DNA of 64,000 nt from Lachnospiraceae bacterium (lineage in GTDB: Bacteria > Bacillota > Clostridia > Lachnospirales > Lachnospiraceae): NCBI GenBank assembly GCA_017525525.1, contig JAFXSQ010000067.1:1-64000 (forward strand), read 5' to 3'. Below, piece by piece: positions 1 to 9,316 of this stretch (positions within the stretch are counted from its first letter, which is position 1; each line of letters starts with the position of its first letter). The notes beneath the pieces are model-generated. The model made no database searches. It was not told where the DNA came from and saw only the letters and a program-made list of their open reading frames with translations. The position numbers were made by a program, and so were the translations under genes.

Positions 1-9
1 ATAATATGT

Positions 10-198
10 AATGGCACGATTGCTAAAGCAATCCTGCCCAGTCTAATGTCATAAGGAATCCACCGCTTCGCGGTACCCCTTATGACGAAAGTCGGTGCGA
101 TGCAAAATTATGACTTCGTCATAATCGCACCTCCCTTTTATATCCTTCGCATACGCTCAGGATGACGCCGTGTCTTTTTTTAGTTTCAAGCCTAAGAA
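10..198. repeat. R1-family intergenic repeat, left-edge copy
   Basis: This gene-free stretch after folE holds several nested hairpins. An imperfect palindrome runs from GTCATAAGG (48-56) to CCTTATGAC (78-86). A second hairpin carries the TGACGAAGTCA core (about 109-125). The segment nearest folE contains CTCAGGATGAC. The same modules recur at 4.3, 20.7 and 31.1 kb, and the TGACGAAGTCA core recurs at 55.8 kb. The gene downstream of it on the minus strand lies outside the window. No open reading frame is supported here. Confidence 0.75.
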
Positions 199-201
199 TC
201 C

Positions 202-783
202 TTATTTATCTCCTACCATAATCATAAGTCTTCTGACCAGCTTATCATCCGTTTCAAAACGTCCGGTGAAGGTTGTGGTCAGTGTCTTCGAGTTCGACTT
301 TCTTATTCCGCGCGCCGTCATGCAGCTGTGGCAGCCCGAAATAACTACGGCCACATCATCGGAGCCTGTACATTTCTGCATAATGTACGCGATATCCTTG
401 CCTATCCTCTCCTGAAGCTGCAATCTCTTCGCAACCATATCTGCGATTCTCGCAACCTTCGAGAGGCCAAGCACCCTGTCCTTGGGGATGTATGCGACAG
501 CCACATTCATGTCATACATAAGCGCCATATGGTGCTCACAATAAGAGAATACCTCTATGTCCTTAACAAGAACCATATCATGCGTACCCTCCTTGCTCAC
601 CTCAAAGGTCTTGGTGAACATCTCGGCTATCTCATCGTTGGTATAGTTCATTCCCTCGAAGACTTCCTCATACATACGGGCAACCCTGTCAGGTGTCTCC
701 TTCAATCCCTCTCTGTCGGGGTCGTCGCCTATGGCCTCAAGCAGCCCTCTTATGTGGTATTTTACCGCTTCCTTGTCAATCAT
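202..783 (-). CDS. folE: GTP cyclohydrolase I (FolE)
   Basis: Converts GTP to 7,8-dihydroneopterin triphosphate, the first step of folate synthesis and also the entry step for preQ1/queuosine. The 193-residue length is typical of the single-domain enzyme. The zinc site is visible as the CEHH motif (Cys82, His85) and Cys154 in CHSCM, followed by the conserved TARGIRK stretch. The start lies 3 nt after the queE stop, with GAGGAG about 8 nt upstream inside queE, so the two genes form one transcription unit. That unit begins with a preQ1-I riboswitch, which argues that this copy serves deazaguanine as well as folate synthesis. Assignment is by motif recognition and is firm. Confidence 0.96.
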   Translation of the reverse strand: MIDKEAVKYHIRGLLEAIGDDPDREGLKETPDRVARMYEEVFEGMNYTNDEIAEMFTKTFEVSKEGTHDMVLVKDIEVFSYCEHHMALMYDMNVAVAYIPKDRVLGLSKVARIADMVAKRLQLQERIGKDIAYIMQKCTGSDDVAVVISGCHSCMTARGIRKSNSKTLTTTFTGRFETDDKLVRRLMIMVGDK

Positions 784-786
784 CTC

Positions 787-1455
787 TTACACTCCTCTTT
801 CATCCGGATTCCAGATGTACTTATGCAGCTGAAGCTGCAGTCTCGCTTTGCTCATTTTATGTCTAATCAGGTAGTCAACTACCTCTCTTTTGTCTAATCC
901 GTTAAACACAGTGCTTATAAGCACGTTGGTTTTATCATACAATCCAAACTCTTCTGCTATCAGTCTTGTACGCTCAAGATCCGCCATGTCACTGCATACG
1001 AACTTGACGGCATCCTTTTTAGTAAGGTAAGCGTAGTTTGAAGTGAGCATATGCTCCTCCATACCGCTTCCCGGAAGTTTATAATCAAGGGTAAAGCACA
1101 CATTATCGCCAATACCGATGAAGGGCGATATGTCAACCGCACCGTTGGTCTCAATCTCAACCCTCATATCATCTATGGATGCCAGGGCGCCTATCAGCTC
1201 TTCAATGCCATGTGCGAGCAGCGGCTCACCCCCGGTTAAGGTTACGGTCTCAACCCCCGAGGCTTTGACAAAAGAACATATCTCGTCAACCGTCTCACTC
1301 TTGTACTTTACATCCGGCTTGTTTGCCCATGCGGTATCGCAATAGTTGCAATTCAAATTACATCCTGCCAGTCTGACAAAACAGGCCGGTGCCCCGGCCA
1401 TCAGGCCTTCGCCGTTTATGCTTATGAACTTTTCTACGATGTTGTATTTTTTCAT
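787..1455 (-). CDS. queE: 7-carboxy-7-deazaguanine synthase (QueE), radical SAM
   Basis: Radical SAM enzyme that rearranges 6-carboxytetrahydropterin to 7-carboxy-7-deazaguanine in preQ1 biosynthesis. The iron-sulfur motif CxxxCxxC is Cys32-Cys36-Cys39 in GCNLNCNYCD. The glycine-rich SAM-binding TGGEP is at 74-78, and the N-terminal NGEGLMAG stretch is typical of QueE. At 222 residues it is full length. The ATG is only 5 nt from the U-run of a rho-independent terminator and has no clear Shine-Dalgarno, which fits a riboswitch-controlled leader. It is followed 3 nt later by folE. QueC and QueD are not in this window. Confidence 0.93.
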   Translation of the reverse strand: MKKYNIVEKFISINGEGLMAGAPACFVRLAGCNLNCNYCDTAWANKPDVKYKSETVDEICSFVKASGVETVTLTGGEPLLAHGIEELIGALASIDDMRVEIETNGAVDISPFIGIGDNVCFTLDYKLPGSGMEEHMLTSNYAYLTKKDAVKFVCSDMADLERTRLIAEEFGLYDKTNVLISTVFNGLDKREVVDYLIRHKMSKARLQLQLHKYIWNPDERGV

Positions 1456-1460
1456 ATTGT

Positions 1461-1491
1461 AAAAAAGCGCAGGAAGACAGACTTCCTGCGC
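1461..1491 (-). terminator. Rho-independent terminator of the preQ1 riboswitch
   Basis: On the minus strand a perfect 10-bp GC-rich stem (GCGCAGGAAG paired with CTTCCTGCGC) has a 5-nt loop and is followed directly by six T. It ends 5 nt before the queE ATG. The loop and descending arm (CTGTCTT) can instead pair with AGGACAG at the 3' edge of the aptamer, giving an anti-terminator. It can also end transcripts coming from thrC. Confidence 0.88.
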
Positions 1492-1503
1492 GGTTTGCTG
1501 TCC

Positions 1504-1545
1504 TGGTTTTGTTTATAGAGAGGATGGTACAAACGAACTCTCTTA
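1504..1545 (-). promoter_or_regulatory. preQ1-I riboswitch aptamer upstream of queE-folE
   Basis: Read on the minus strand, stem P1 is AGAGAG/CTCTCT around a pyrimidine-rich loop. It is followed by an A-rich tail, the layout of the preQ1 class I aptamer. Loop bases TTTGT can pair with ACAAA in the tail, giving the expected H-type pseudoknot. A terminator with a plausible anti-terminator follows, and the next genes are queE and folE. High preQ1 would stabilise the pseudoknot and favour termination. It starts about 17 nt after the thrC stop. No convincing promoter was seen between, so it may be transcribed from within or upstream of thrC. Confidence 0.82.
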
Positions 1546-1560
1546 TTCCGTTTTATAGTA

Positions 1561-3045
1561 TTACAGTCCGAGGAACTTTCTTACCTCTGCTTCCATCGCA
1601 TCCTTCTCACACACGATGTCATGTCTTACCGGCGCGGATCTGATGTCCTCTATAGCCTCTGGAACCTTTACTCCCGACAATTCACAGAGCTTGTCCACAA
1701 GCTCGAAGTCTCCGAAGCTGTCATACTTCTCATCTATCGAATTCATAACGCTTCTTGTGAACTTGTACGGGCTTGCGGTAGAAGCTATAACCGTCGGAAG
1801 AACATCTGTCTTGGCTGCGTACTTATCGAATACCGACTTTGCTACAGCTGTATGTGTATCCATTATGTAGCCCTCAGCCTCGTAAAGTGCCTTGATTGCT
1901 GCAGAGGTTTCCGCTTCTGTTGCATAGCCTCCGGTAAAGGATGCAAGCTCGCCCTTCATATCGGCGCTGATCTCGTAACGGCCGTCCTTGGAAAGTGAAT
2001 CCATAAGCGCCTTGTTACTTGCGGCATTGTTGCCTGCTATTCTGTATATAAGTCTCTCCAAATTGCTTGAGATAAGTATATCCATCGAAGGTGACGAGGT
2101 TAAGATAAACTCTCTGTTTCTGTCGTAAACACCCGTCTCGAAGAAATCATAGAGAACCTTGTTCTCATTCGAAGCACATACAAGCCTTCTGATCGGAAGT
2201 CCCATAAGTTTAGCATAGTAAGCAGCTAAGATGTTACCGAAGTTTCCTGTAGGTACCACTACATCTATAAGGTCGCCTTCCTGGATCTCGCCCTTTGCCA
2301 TAAGTCTTGTATAAGCATATACATAGTAAACCATCTGCGGCACGAGTCTTCCGATGTTGATGGAGTTTGCCGATGAGAACTGGAAGCCCTTTGCGTCAAG
2401 CGCAGCAGCTAAGTTCTTATCGGAGAACATTTTCTTGACACCTGTCTGAGCATCGTCAAAGTTGCCGTGTATTCCTATAACGCAGGTGTTATCACCCTTC
2501 TGCGTAACCATCTGCTTTTCCTGAATGGGGCTGACACCGTTCTTCGGATAGAACACTATGATCCTTGTGCCCGGAACATCGGCAAAGCCTGCAAGCGCAG
2601 CCTTACCCGTATCACCCGAGGTGGCCGTCAAAATGACTATCTCGTTAGACACATTGTTCTTCTTTGCTGATGTCGTGAGAAGATACGGCAGTATAGAGAG
2701 TGCCATATCCTTAAAAGCTATGGTCTTGCCGTGGAAGAGCTCAAGGAAATAAGCTCCGCCCTTCTTAACAAGAGGAGCAATCTCCGGGGTATCAAACTTG
2801 CTGTCGTAAGCGCTGTTTATGCAATACTTCAACTCCTCTTCCGTGAAGTCGGTAAGCATCAGCTTCATTACCTCGTAGGCAACACCCTTATAATCCATCT
2901 TACTCAAAGCCTCGAGCGACACATCAAAAGCAGGTATGCTGTCCGGCACGAAGAGTCCGCCGTCATCTGCAAGTCCCTTTAAAATAGCCTGTGAAGCTAA
3001 GGCTGTTTCATTTTCGTTTCTTGTGCTTTTGTAGATTAAATCCAT
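1561..3045 (-). CDS. thrC: Threonine synthase
   Basis: PLP-dependent enzyme that makes threonine from O-phosphohomoserine. The PLP lysine is Lys112 in HGKTIAFKDMA, and the phosphate-binding loop TATSGDTGKAA is at about 141-150. At 494 residues, with the N-terminal YKSTRN extension, it belongs to the longer threonine synthase class seen in clostridia and Gram-negatives rather than the short Bacillus type. The ATG has AGGAGAAAAGAG just upstream, and the gene follows the 3D-domain gene by 12 nt, so they are probably co-transcribed. Its 3' end borders the preQ1 riboswitch. Confidence 0.95.
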   Translation of the reverse strand: MDLIYKSTRNENETALASQAILKGLADDGGLFVPDSIPAFDVSLEALSKMDYKGVAYEVMKLMLTDFTEEELKYCINSAYDSKFDTPEIAPLVKKGGAYFLELFHGKTIAFKDMALSILPYLLTTSAKKNNVSNEIVILTATSGDTGKAALAGFADVPGTRIIVFYPKNGVSPIQEKQMVTQKGDNTCVIGIHGNFDDAQTGVKKMFSDKNLAAALDAKGFQFSSANSINIGRLVPQMVYYVYAYTRLMAKGEIQEGDLIDVVVPTGNFGNILAAYYAKLMGLPIRRLVCASNENKVLYDFFETGVYDRNREFILTSSPSMDILISSNLERLIYRIAGNNAASNKALMDSLSKDGRYEISADMKGELASFTGGYATEAETSAAIKALYEAEGYIMDTHTAVAKSVFDKYAAKTDVLPTVIASTASPYKFTRSVMNSIDEKYDSFGDFELVDKLCELSGVKVPEAIEDIRSAPVRHDIVCEKDAMEAEVRKFLGL

Positions 3046-3057
3046 CTCTCTTTTCTC

Positions 3058-4248
3058 CTATTCTATAACCCTGTAAACGTGAGCTTCCTGTCTTCCGAAC
3101 TGGCACGCTTCGGCATGGGTATTGAAATAAATATCTATATGATTTCCTATGATGGCGCCGCCGCAATCCTGAGCAGTATAAATCTGCCCGTTGATCATCA
3201 GCTTGGTTCCGTAAGGAAATACCTTCGGATCAACCGCTACGGTAACTCCGGCAACAGCAGGCGCACCGCTCGCTGTGTGGGGATCTACCATATTACTCCA
3301 CTGTCCGCAGCAGATAGGACAAGGACAGTAAGCGGTAAGAATAAAGTTACCGCAATCCTCGTACTTGCCGTTTGCATCTGCAAGTGTTATCGAAGTCCTC
3401 GGATTAAGTGAGCCTGCATAGCTGTAGCTTGTAGAAACTCTTGTGGTTGTCTTCGGGATTATAATCCTCCTGTCATCAGGATCGTACTCCGAGATACCTG
3501 TTGCTTCTATAACCTTAGTTGCCTTCTCGCTTTCCTTTTCCTTCTTCTCACGCTGAGCCTGTCTCTCGGCAAGTATCTTGTCTATACGCTCGTTCTCGGC
3601 TTCTATCTCCTCAAGCCTTGCAGAGGTATAGTTTTTGTTCTTCATATCCTCATAGGTGATAGGCTCCGCCGAAAATGTAATGCCCGAGAAAGGCATCAGT
3701 CCTTCCGACACATCGGTTAGCTTCATGACTGTTCCCGTTCCGGCACGCCTTGCCTCGTTATTAACCGAAAGCGTCACACCGCAAACCACAATAAGAGCTA
3801 CAGCTACTACTCCGGACACTGCATACTTTACATACTTCTTTATCTCCGCACGCCTGTACTCGTCCTCTTCCTTCATTTTGTCCTTTGCAGGATGCTTACG
3901 TTCTTTCTTCTCACGTACCTTCCTGACACGGACCTTCTTTTCTGAAGCATCTTCGGAAGCAGTTTCAGAAGCGCCTTTGTCAGTTGCTTCCTTTACGGTC
4001 TCTTCTGATTTAGTTTCTGTAATTGATTCTGTTGTAGTTTCAGTAGTAGTTTCTGCAGAAGCCTCTTTAGTATCCGAAGTTTCAGGCTTTTCAGCTTCTT
4101 TGACTTCAACCGCCTCATCGGTCGTTATCTCTTCCGATCCTGATTCCGATCTTTCCACCTCAACCGTTTCGGTCTCTGTGCTTTCACCGGCGATAAGCTC
4201 GGCCATCTGCTCTATATCGCTTTTTTGTTTTTTCTTCTTTTTTGACAT
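3058..4248 (-). CDS. Membrane-anchored 3D-domain protein (putative cell-wall hydrolase)
   Basis: A 396-residue protein with a Lys-rich start, an acidic Ser/Thr/Glu-rich cytoplasmic region (about 10-110) and a basic stretch. One membrane segment lies at about 142-161, then an extracytoplasmic coiled region rich in Glu/Lys/Arg. The C-terminal 3D domain (about 300-396) holds the aspartates of AVDP, AQDCGG and HIDIYF. In the family (YabE/MltA-like barrel) these aspartates form the active site of peptidoglycan-cleaving enzymes. Two Cys pairs near YCPCPICC are unusual. I chose the ATG at 4248, preceded by AAAGGAAG. The reading frame stays open upstream to 4386, but only through an R1 repeat, so that part is not considered coding. 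Confidence 0.8.
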   Translation of the reverse strand: MSKKKKKQKSDIEQMAELIAGESTETETVEVERSESGSEEITTDEAVEVKEAEKPETSDTKEASAETTTETTTESITETKSEETVKEATDKGASETASEDASEKKVRVRKVREKKERKHPAKDKMKEEDEYRRAEIKKYVKYAVSGVVAVALIVVCGVTLSVNNEARRAGTGTVMKLTDVSEGLMPFSGITFSAEPITYEDMKNKNYTSARLEEIEAENERIDKILAERQAQREKKEKESEKATKVIEATGISEYDPDDRRIIIPKTTTRVSTSYSYAGSLNPRTSITLADANGKYEDCGNFILTAYCPCPICCGQWSNMVDPHTASGAPAVAGVTVAVDPKVFPYGTKLMINGQIYTAQDCGGAIIGNHIDIYFNTHAEACQFGRQEAHVYRVIE

Positions 4249-4266
4249 ATATCTCATCTTCCTTTC

Positions 4267-4436
4267 AAGATCCTTCCTGTTGCTTCGTAAGCCCTCGCAT
4301 TTCGTCATAAGGGGTACCGCTTGCGGTGGATTCCTTATGACATCGAAGGCCGGCACCTCAACGCTTCGCATTGAGGTCTGCGTCACTTCGTTCAGGATGA
4401 CACAGTGTCATTATGAGGGCACATGCCCGAAGAATC
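4267..4436. repeat. R1-family intergenic repeat
   Basis: This copy starts 18 nt before the 3D-domain gene ATG with the AAGGATCTT end (minus-strand reading). It contains the GTCATAAGG palindrome (about 4305-4343) and a GACCTCAATGCGAAGCG stem module, and ends with GATTCTTCGGGC. The first 120 nt are nearly identical to the copies at 20668 and 31076. The remaining 80 nt up to the next stop codon hold nothing recognisable. Confidence 0.85.
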
Positions 4437-4517
4437 ATAAAACAAACTCTTTAAAGTCCGATACATTATAGAGCAAGCTTTTAAAACGGTCAAGTGAATT
4501 TAATGTGTTCTCATCTC

Positions 4518-7500
4518 TTATGGGTTAGCGCCGTCCTTTGCTTTGTCGTAGAATGCTTTAGCCGTTCCCTTGTTGAACCTCGCACCCTTTGCCACGAACT
4601 GCACCTGGAAGGCTTCAAGCTTTCTCGCATAGCCCGCGCTTCCCGACTTCTCGTTGTTGACTGCCCATCCGAGCCAGCCGAACTTCTCACAATAAGTTCT
4701 GAAATAGATATCGTACAGATTAGCCACCTGACCCTTAGCCTGAAGCTGTATCATCTCCACACGCTTGCTCTGGCCCTTGGTTCCCGCGTAGGTATTGATA
4801 TCCTTTGTGGTTGCCCACTGCGTCCAGCCGTCCTTTTGGACATAAGCACGATAGCTTACCTCGCCGTCTATTCCGCTCATCTGCATCTGAATTGTCTCCA
4901 TACGGAGATTATCCTTGGTTCCCGCCATGTTAGCTTCGGAGATTTTCGTTCCGATAGTCGCAGTCTGCCAGCCCATCCAGCCCTTCTTTTGAACATAAGC
5001 ACGATACTTTAATGTTACTTTCTTGATAGTAAAGTTCTTCTTAACAGAACCTGCGTAGTCGCCGATTCCCGTAACCATAACTGTTGCTGTTCCCACATTC
5101 TTGTTATTCGAATACGAAACTGTATAATCAGTGCCTTTTACAAGCTTCACTCCATCCTTGTTCTTTACGGTTACCTCAGGCTTAACCGCCGCCCCTGTCC
5201 ATGCCTTGTTACCGAGACCGCTTATGGTGCAGGAAGCTATGTCCTTCTTGCCCGTAGCAGGAATAATCGCATCCACGGTTATCTCCTTTGTGCCTTCCTC
5301 ATCCTCAAAGAAGCAGCCGCAATCGACACATAACCAGCAGTCTACAAACCCATCTGTTGTCTCCGTTGCCGGCTTTGCTCCTACCTTTACCAATCTGTGA
5401 ACAGGTATGGGTTCTGTAAATGTCGAACCACATGCCTCACAGGTATAGGTCATTACACCTTCACTTACGGCTGTTGCCGGAACGGTCTCCACACCTTCAT
5501 CATAGAAATGAACCTGAGACTCTACGGAACCGCAGGTCGCGCAGGTATGCTTGTGATTGCCAAAGCCCGAATCGGTCCACTCGCCCCACTCGTGAACATG
5601 CATAAGCTCCGAGGTGTCGTAACCGTCGGGGATAAGCTCACCTTCCGCCCTCTTGCCTTCGGGGACAAAGATCAGATTAAAACTGTATACCGGATCGGTG
5701 CTTGCGGGGCTGACAATTGCATTCAAGTATAAGTATCCCGCATCAGTCAGATCAATCTTTAATGTTCCTTTTAAGTGTCCGGTTGACCGGTCGACCGAAA
5801 GTCCCCATACATTCAATATATTAGCTGCATCGTTCAGTTCAAAGTGATCTATCTTATGCTCCGTTCCCTCCTGCAAATGCCTGTAATGACAAGTGAGTCT
5901 TACAAGTTTATTTAAATCTATGTCGATATAATCGCCCTTGTTGGCAATTATATACGGATTGGTCACCTCTAACTTGTCATACGCAGCCGGAAGCGCATTA
6001 CCTCTGAAGTCATAGTAGAATTCAACGGTCTTTCCGTCAGGCGATACGACCATTGCGTAGCTGTAGTTAACGCCGCTTTTGAAGCCGTCCAAAAGAGTTG
6101 AATTGTAATAGTACTCCGCTGTTTCTCCGTTGATACCAACGGTGAAGCTGTTCGTTGTGTTGTTCTTATTGAAGCGATAACCCTCGGCATAAGCACTGTC
6201 GGTAACGGAAACAACAGCCTTAAATGTAGGCTGGTGCTCGGTTAAAACACCGCTCTTGACACCGCTTGTCCATGAAAGTGACTTAACCTCCGTCACCTGG
6301 TTGTCAGTATCGATTCCGTCCGCAGTCGGAGCCTCGTCCTTCCAATATAAATCCTCCATACCAAGCAGGGTAAAGCCTGTGATTTCCTTAGGCGCATTGC
6401 CATCATCTACATGGAGATGATAGACCGGACTCTTATATTCAATCTCCTCGCCGTTTATTTCAAGAGTGGCCTCCATCTTGTAGTATCCGGCAGCCGAAAC
6501 CGTCGGATGCTTGATCCACATCATGCTTCCTTTGCAATAATCGGTAACATTTATACTCTCGGTATTGTTATCTATTCGTCCCCATTTTGCGTCTCGGCCG
6601 GAACCATACACGCCATACGACTTGTACCACCACTGTGCTGTCTTAACCTTATCGCTTATACCTTTAAGATCATCAGGTAATATCTTCACATAATTCTTCT
6701 GCTTCGAACTGCAGTAGATATCAATAGTCTCGGTGCTGCTGCCCGGTCTTATAGTAAGCTCTGCAGTATCAGAATAGGAATCACCATTCTCATTTGTGAA
6801 TACGCACTTTAACGCACAGTTCTCCGTAACCTCGTAATCCTTTAAGGTCGCTGTTCCTGTAGATTTATCAAATGTACCCTCGTACTTCGTTCCGTCGGCA
6901 GGCATAACCTTAAGCCAGTACGCTCCTGTCGCATCCTCCGCCTTCGCAGTAAGCGTTGCAAGGGTGCCGGCCTTGTCGACAATCTTGCTTACCGGCTGTG
7001 TCTTTACAACAGGATTCATATTCTCGATTCTTACCTCGACTATCTTCCTTGACCTTCTTGTAGCGCAGATGTTCCCTGCATTGTTAGCAATGGACTCGCA
7101 GCTTTCTATGGAAAGCTGATACACATCTCCCATCTTCGCAGTTGACGGAATGATATCCTTCAAGTAAAACTTCATCCTTGTATACTTGTCCGGAGTAACA
7201 GTATTACCGGAGTTGTCTGTGAAATAATCGCCCTTACTGTTGGATATCTCAAAGCTTGCTATTTCATTCTGTAAACTGCCGCCTCCGCTTATCTTGTTTC
7301 CGTCTATGGTTACAGCCGGAGCAACTCCGAGCTTGTCGCTTAAGCTCAAATAACCCTTAAAGAATGATTTTCCGTCCATATATCCTGTCCAGTACTGCGA
7401 AACAGGAATGTAATACCACGGATCGCCGCTCAAATCCCAGCTTATCTTGGTAAGCTCTGCACCGGTGGTACCGCTGAAGAGCTTTGTTGGAGCATTCTCT

Positions 7501-8708
7501 CGCGGCATTATGAACAGACAACCATCCATGTCGGTTATTGTCTCTGCGGACCACTCTGAGCTTTTAATCTCCGTCAGCAAATCCAGATTCATGTTACCAT
7601 ACGAATCAAAATCGGGACGATTTAATGCAATAACCCCTACATTATTAGGGTCAAGGGTATCAACCGGTATACCCGATTTGCCGTAAGAACCGGACATATA
7701 GAAAGAATAACCATCCTCTATAGACGGAATAAGATTATAATCGCACACCTGGTTCAAAAATATACCGGCTCTTATGGTCATGGTTCCGCCGGTCTTCTGT
7801 ACATATTCCGCACCACCATTTGCATTGAAAACGCCATTGTTTATAATAACATTTCCGCCCGACTGTACTATGCATGCTGCTCTTTTAAAGCTTGAGGTAC
7901 AACCATACCCTGAACCTCTTGTCGTCTCGAGATTACGGTAGCCGCGAGAGTATATCTTGCCACCGTTTATGGTTACATTACCTGACAAAACAGTAAAGGC
8001 TACGCTGTTTATGTTCTGCCACACATAACGGTCACGACGCTTCTTGTACATAAGGGTATTTCTGCTTATGCCACTGTAATAATCCTTGATATTGATACCC
8101 CAATATACCCATTCTTTCTTGGAATGTGTGCTTATCTCTCCACCGTCAAAAACCACATCACCGCCATTGACATAGAAATAATGTCTGTATTCTACATCAC
8201 TGTTTCCATAGCAACCACCGCCCACGCCTATATCTGTAACCCAGTCATTAAAGGCATCGGAGGAGTTTATTCCATGTCCCGGATCACAGAAGGTTGCATC
8301 ACAGTCAAGCTTTCCCTTGTTAGTACCGGATGAGTCCTTAATCACAAGCTTCGCCCCGGTACCGACCCCGAACATATATACCTTATTGGCATAATTAGAC
8401 GCCAAAATCCAATACTTGAACCTATGACCGTTTAAGTCAAGAGTTTTCGTACCGTCACCTATCTCGAAAAGCGTCCAGTCCGAATTGATGTATTTATCGT
8501 AATCCCACTCAACATCTCCTGTCAGCTTGATGCTGACATCACCTTCACCTTCAAGCAGCTCCTTAATCTGACCGGGATCCTTTGTCTCGATCACCGTCGC
8601 CGCCTTAACCCTCGCTCCCGGCACATCACTCATCGGCACAAGCCCGATGATCAAAGCCGCCGTAAGAAGCATACATAACAGTTTCTTTGTCACACTCTTC
8701 ATCTGCAT
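4518..8708 (-). CDS. Large secreted surface protein with beta-helix, Ig-like and three ChW repeats
   Basis: A 1396-residue exported protein. The N-terminal signal peptide (about 1-37, cleaved near VKA) follows GGAGG. Residues about 40-320 have the short Gly/Asn-rich repeats (VTINGGKIYS, VIINNGVFNA) typical of right-handed beta-helix folds. Next come Ig-like segments and a Cys-rich part with two HxxTCxxCG / YTCxACG zinc-knuckle-like motifs (about 1040-1140). A bacterial Ig-like repeat (VSYSNNKNVGTATV) precedes three ChW repeats at about 1234-1378, with conserved GWMGW, GWTQW and GWLGW cores. ChW modules are a clostridial cell-surface family thought to bind wall or substrate. Role inferred: adhesin or polysaccharide-interacting protein. 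No catalytic motif was seen. Confidence 0.8.
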   Translation of the reverse strand: MQMKSVTKKLLCMLLTAALIIGLVPMSDVPGARVKAATVIETKDPGQIKELLEGEGDVSIKLTGDVEWDYDKYINSDWTLFEIGDGTKTLDLNGHRFKYWILASNYANKVYMFGVGTGAKLVIKDSSGTNKGKLDCDATFCDPGHGINSSDAFNDWVTDIGVGGGCYGNSDVEYRHYFYVNGGDVVFDGGEISTHSKKEWVYWGINIKDYYSGISRNTLMYKKRRDRYVWQNINSVAFTVLSGNVTINGGKIYSRGYRNLETTRGSGYGCTSSFKRAACIVQSGGNVIINNGVFNANGGAEYVQKTGGTMTIRAGIFLNQVCDYNLIPSIEDGYSFYMSGSYGKSGIPVDTLDPNNVGVIALNRPDFDSYGNMNLDLLTEIKSSEWSAETITDMDGCLFIMPRENAPTKLFSGTTGAELTKISWDLSGDPWYYIPVSQYWTGYMDGKSFFKGYLSLSDKLGVAPAVTIDGNKISGGGSLQNEIASFEISNSKGDYFTDNSGNTVTPDKYTRMKFYLKDIIPSTAKMGDVYQLSIESCESIANNAGNICATRRSRKIVEVRIENMNPVVKTQPVSKIVDKAGTLATLTAKAEDATGAYWLKVMPADGTKYEGTFDKSTGTATLKDYEVTENCALKCVFTNENGDSYSDTAELTIRPGSSTETIDIYCSSKQKNYVKILPDDLKGISDKVKTAQWWYKSYGVYGSGRDAKWGRIDNNTESINVTDYCKGSMMWIKHPTVSAAGYYKMEATLEINGEEIEYKSPVYHLHVDDGNAPKEITGFTLLGMEDLYWKDEAPTADGIDTDNQVTEVKSLSWTSGVKSGVLTEHQPTFKAVVSVTDSAYAEGYRFNKNNTTNSFTVGINGETAEYYYNSTLLDGFKSGVNYSYAMVVSPDGKTVEFYYDFRGNALPAAYDKLEVTNPYIIANKGDYIDIDLNKLVRLTCHYRHLQEGTEHKIDHFELNDAANILNVWGLSVDRSTGHLKGTLKIDLTDAGYLYLNAIVSPASTDPVYSFNLIFVPEGKRAEGELIPDGYDTSELMHVHEWGEWTDSGFGNHKHTCATCGSVESQVHFYDEGVETVPATAVSEGVMTYTCEACGSTFTEPIPVHRLVKVGAKPATETTDGFVDCWLCVDCGCFFEDEEGTKEITVDAIIPATGKKDIASCTISGLGNKAWTGAAVKPEVTVKNKDGVKLVKGTDYTVSYSNNKNVGTATVMVTGIGDYAGSVKKNFTIKKVTLKYRAYVQKKGWMGWQTATIGTKISEANMAGTKDNLRMETIQMQMSGIDGEVSYRAYVQKDGWTQWATTKDINTYAGTKGQSKRVEMIQLQAKGQVANLYDIYFRTYCEKFGWLGWAVNNEKSGSAGYARKLEAFQVQFVAKGARFNKGTAKAFYDKAKDGANP

Positions 8709-8730
8709 TCTCCTCCTTTATAATACCTTT

Positions 8731-9207
8731 CTATATAAACCTTTCAGCATAAGCGCCTGCCATGGCTATGGCATTGCCGATTGTAATGTTCACCTGTTCA
8801 AAAAGCTCGCCCTCATCTAAGCTTTCTGAAATAGGCACGGATAAATTATACACCAGGCCTACCCCATCGTAAACCATATATGCTCCGCAGGGAAGCTCGG
8901 GATTAACTACAGCGCACACCTTATTTGCCTTCTCCGCTTCCTTTTCACTGAGCGGTCCGGAAAGCTCGATTGCACATGTTAGGTACTGCACATTGTCGGC
9001 AGCAAAGTCATACTCCGGGAAGTAATATCTTCCGCGCGCAGCATCTCCGTTTTTTGTTTTTATTTCTTCATGAACCACCGAAAGGATATCGCACAGCGCA
9101 TCATCCGCGCCCTTTTCAACTATGACGGCGGTGCTGCCCTGAGCATTAAAACCGTTAGCCATCATATTAAGCGCCGCTCTTCTTTTTGAATTGTTTATCT
9201 CTCTCAT
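8731..9207 (-). CDS. Small acidic protein, possibly YbjN/secretion-chaperone-like fold
   Basis: 158 residues, soluble, no signal peptide. The C-terminal half has an N-x-N/LPCGAY...YNLSVPIS...LDEGELFEQV pattern. This resembles YbjN-type proteins, whose fold is like type III secretion chaperones; this is by eye only and tentative. It has a strong site, GAAGGAG, 6 nt before the ATG, and an R1 repeat fills the gap to the giant gene upstream. It lies directly downstream of the 2818-residue gene, so a partner or chaperone role for that protein is conceivable but unproven. Otherwise treat as hypothetical. Confidence 0.6.
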   Translation of the reverse strand: MREINNSKRRAALNMMANGFNAQGSTAVIVEKGADDALCDILSVVHEEIKTKNGDAARGRYYFPEYDFAADNVQYLTCAIELSGPLSEKEAEKANKVCAVVNPELPCGAYMVYDGVGLVYNLSVPISESLDEGELFEQVNITIGNAIAMAGAYAERFI

Positions 9208-9224
9208 TTTATTCTCCTTCTAAT

Positions 9225-9300
9225 AAGACTCTTCGCTTCGCGTAAGACCTGACACGTTCGTGTCAATACCTCCTCTTTTAGCCCGAAGAATCTTTTTTTA
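9225..9300. repeat. R1-family repeat, left arm of a 9.5-kb inverted pair
   Basis: About 75 bp that, read on the minus strand, runs from GATTCTTCGGGC through GAGGAGGTATTGACAC to GAAGCGAAGAGTCTT. It ends 17 nt before the start of the 158-residue gene and begins 16 nt after the stop of the giant gene, so it fills the gap. It is nearly identical (a handful of differences) to the plus-strand copy at 18785-18859. The core GACACGAACGTGTC is palindromic. Confidence 0.88.
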
Positions 9301-9316
9301 CTCAACTATATACTAT

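Noticed and set aside
3656-4471. 271-codon Ser-rich plus-strand frame
   Set aside because: Antisense to the Glu/Lys-rich 3D-domain gene and the R1 repeat; low-complexity composition is a by-product.
9225-9300. Promoter inside R1 (TTGACA motif)
   Set aside because: TTGACA is present in several copies, but no -10 hexamer lies 16-18 nt downstream.
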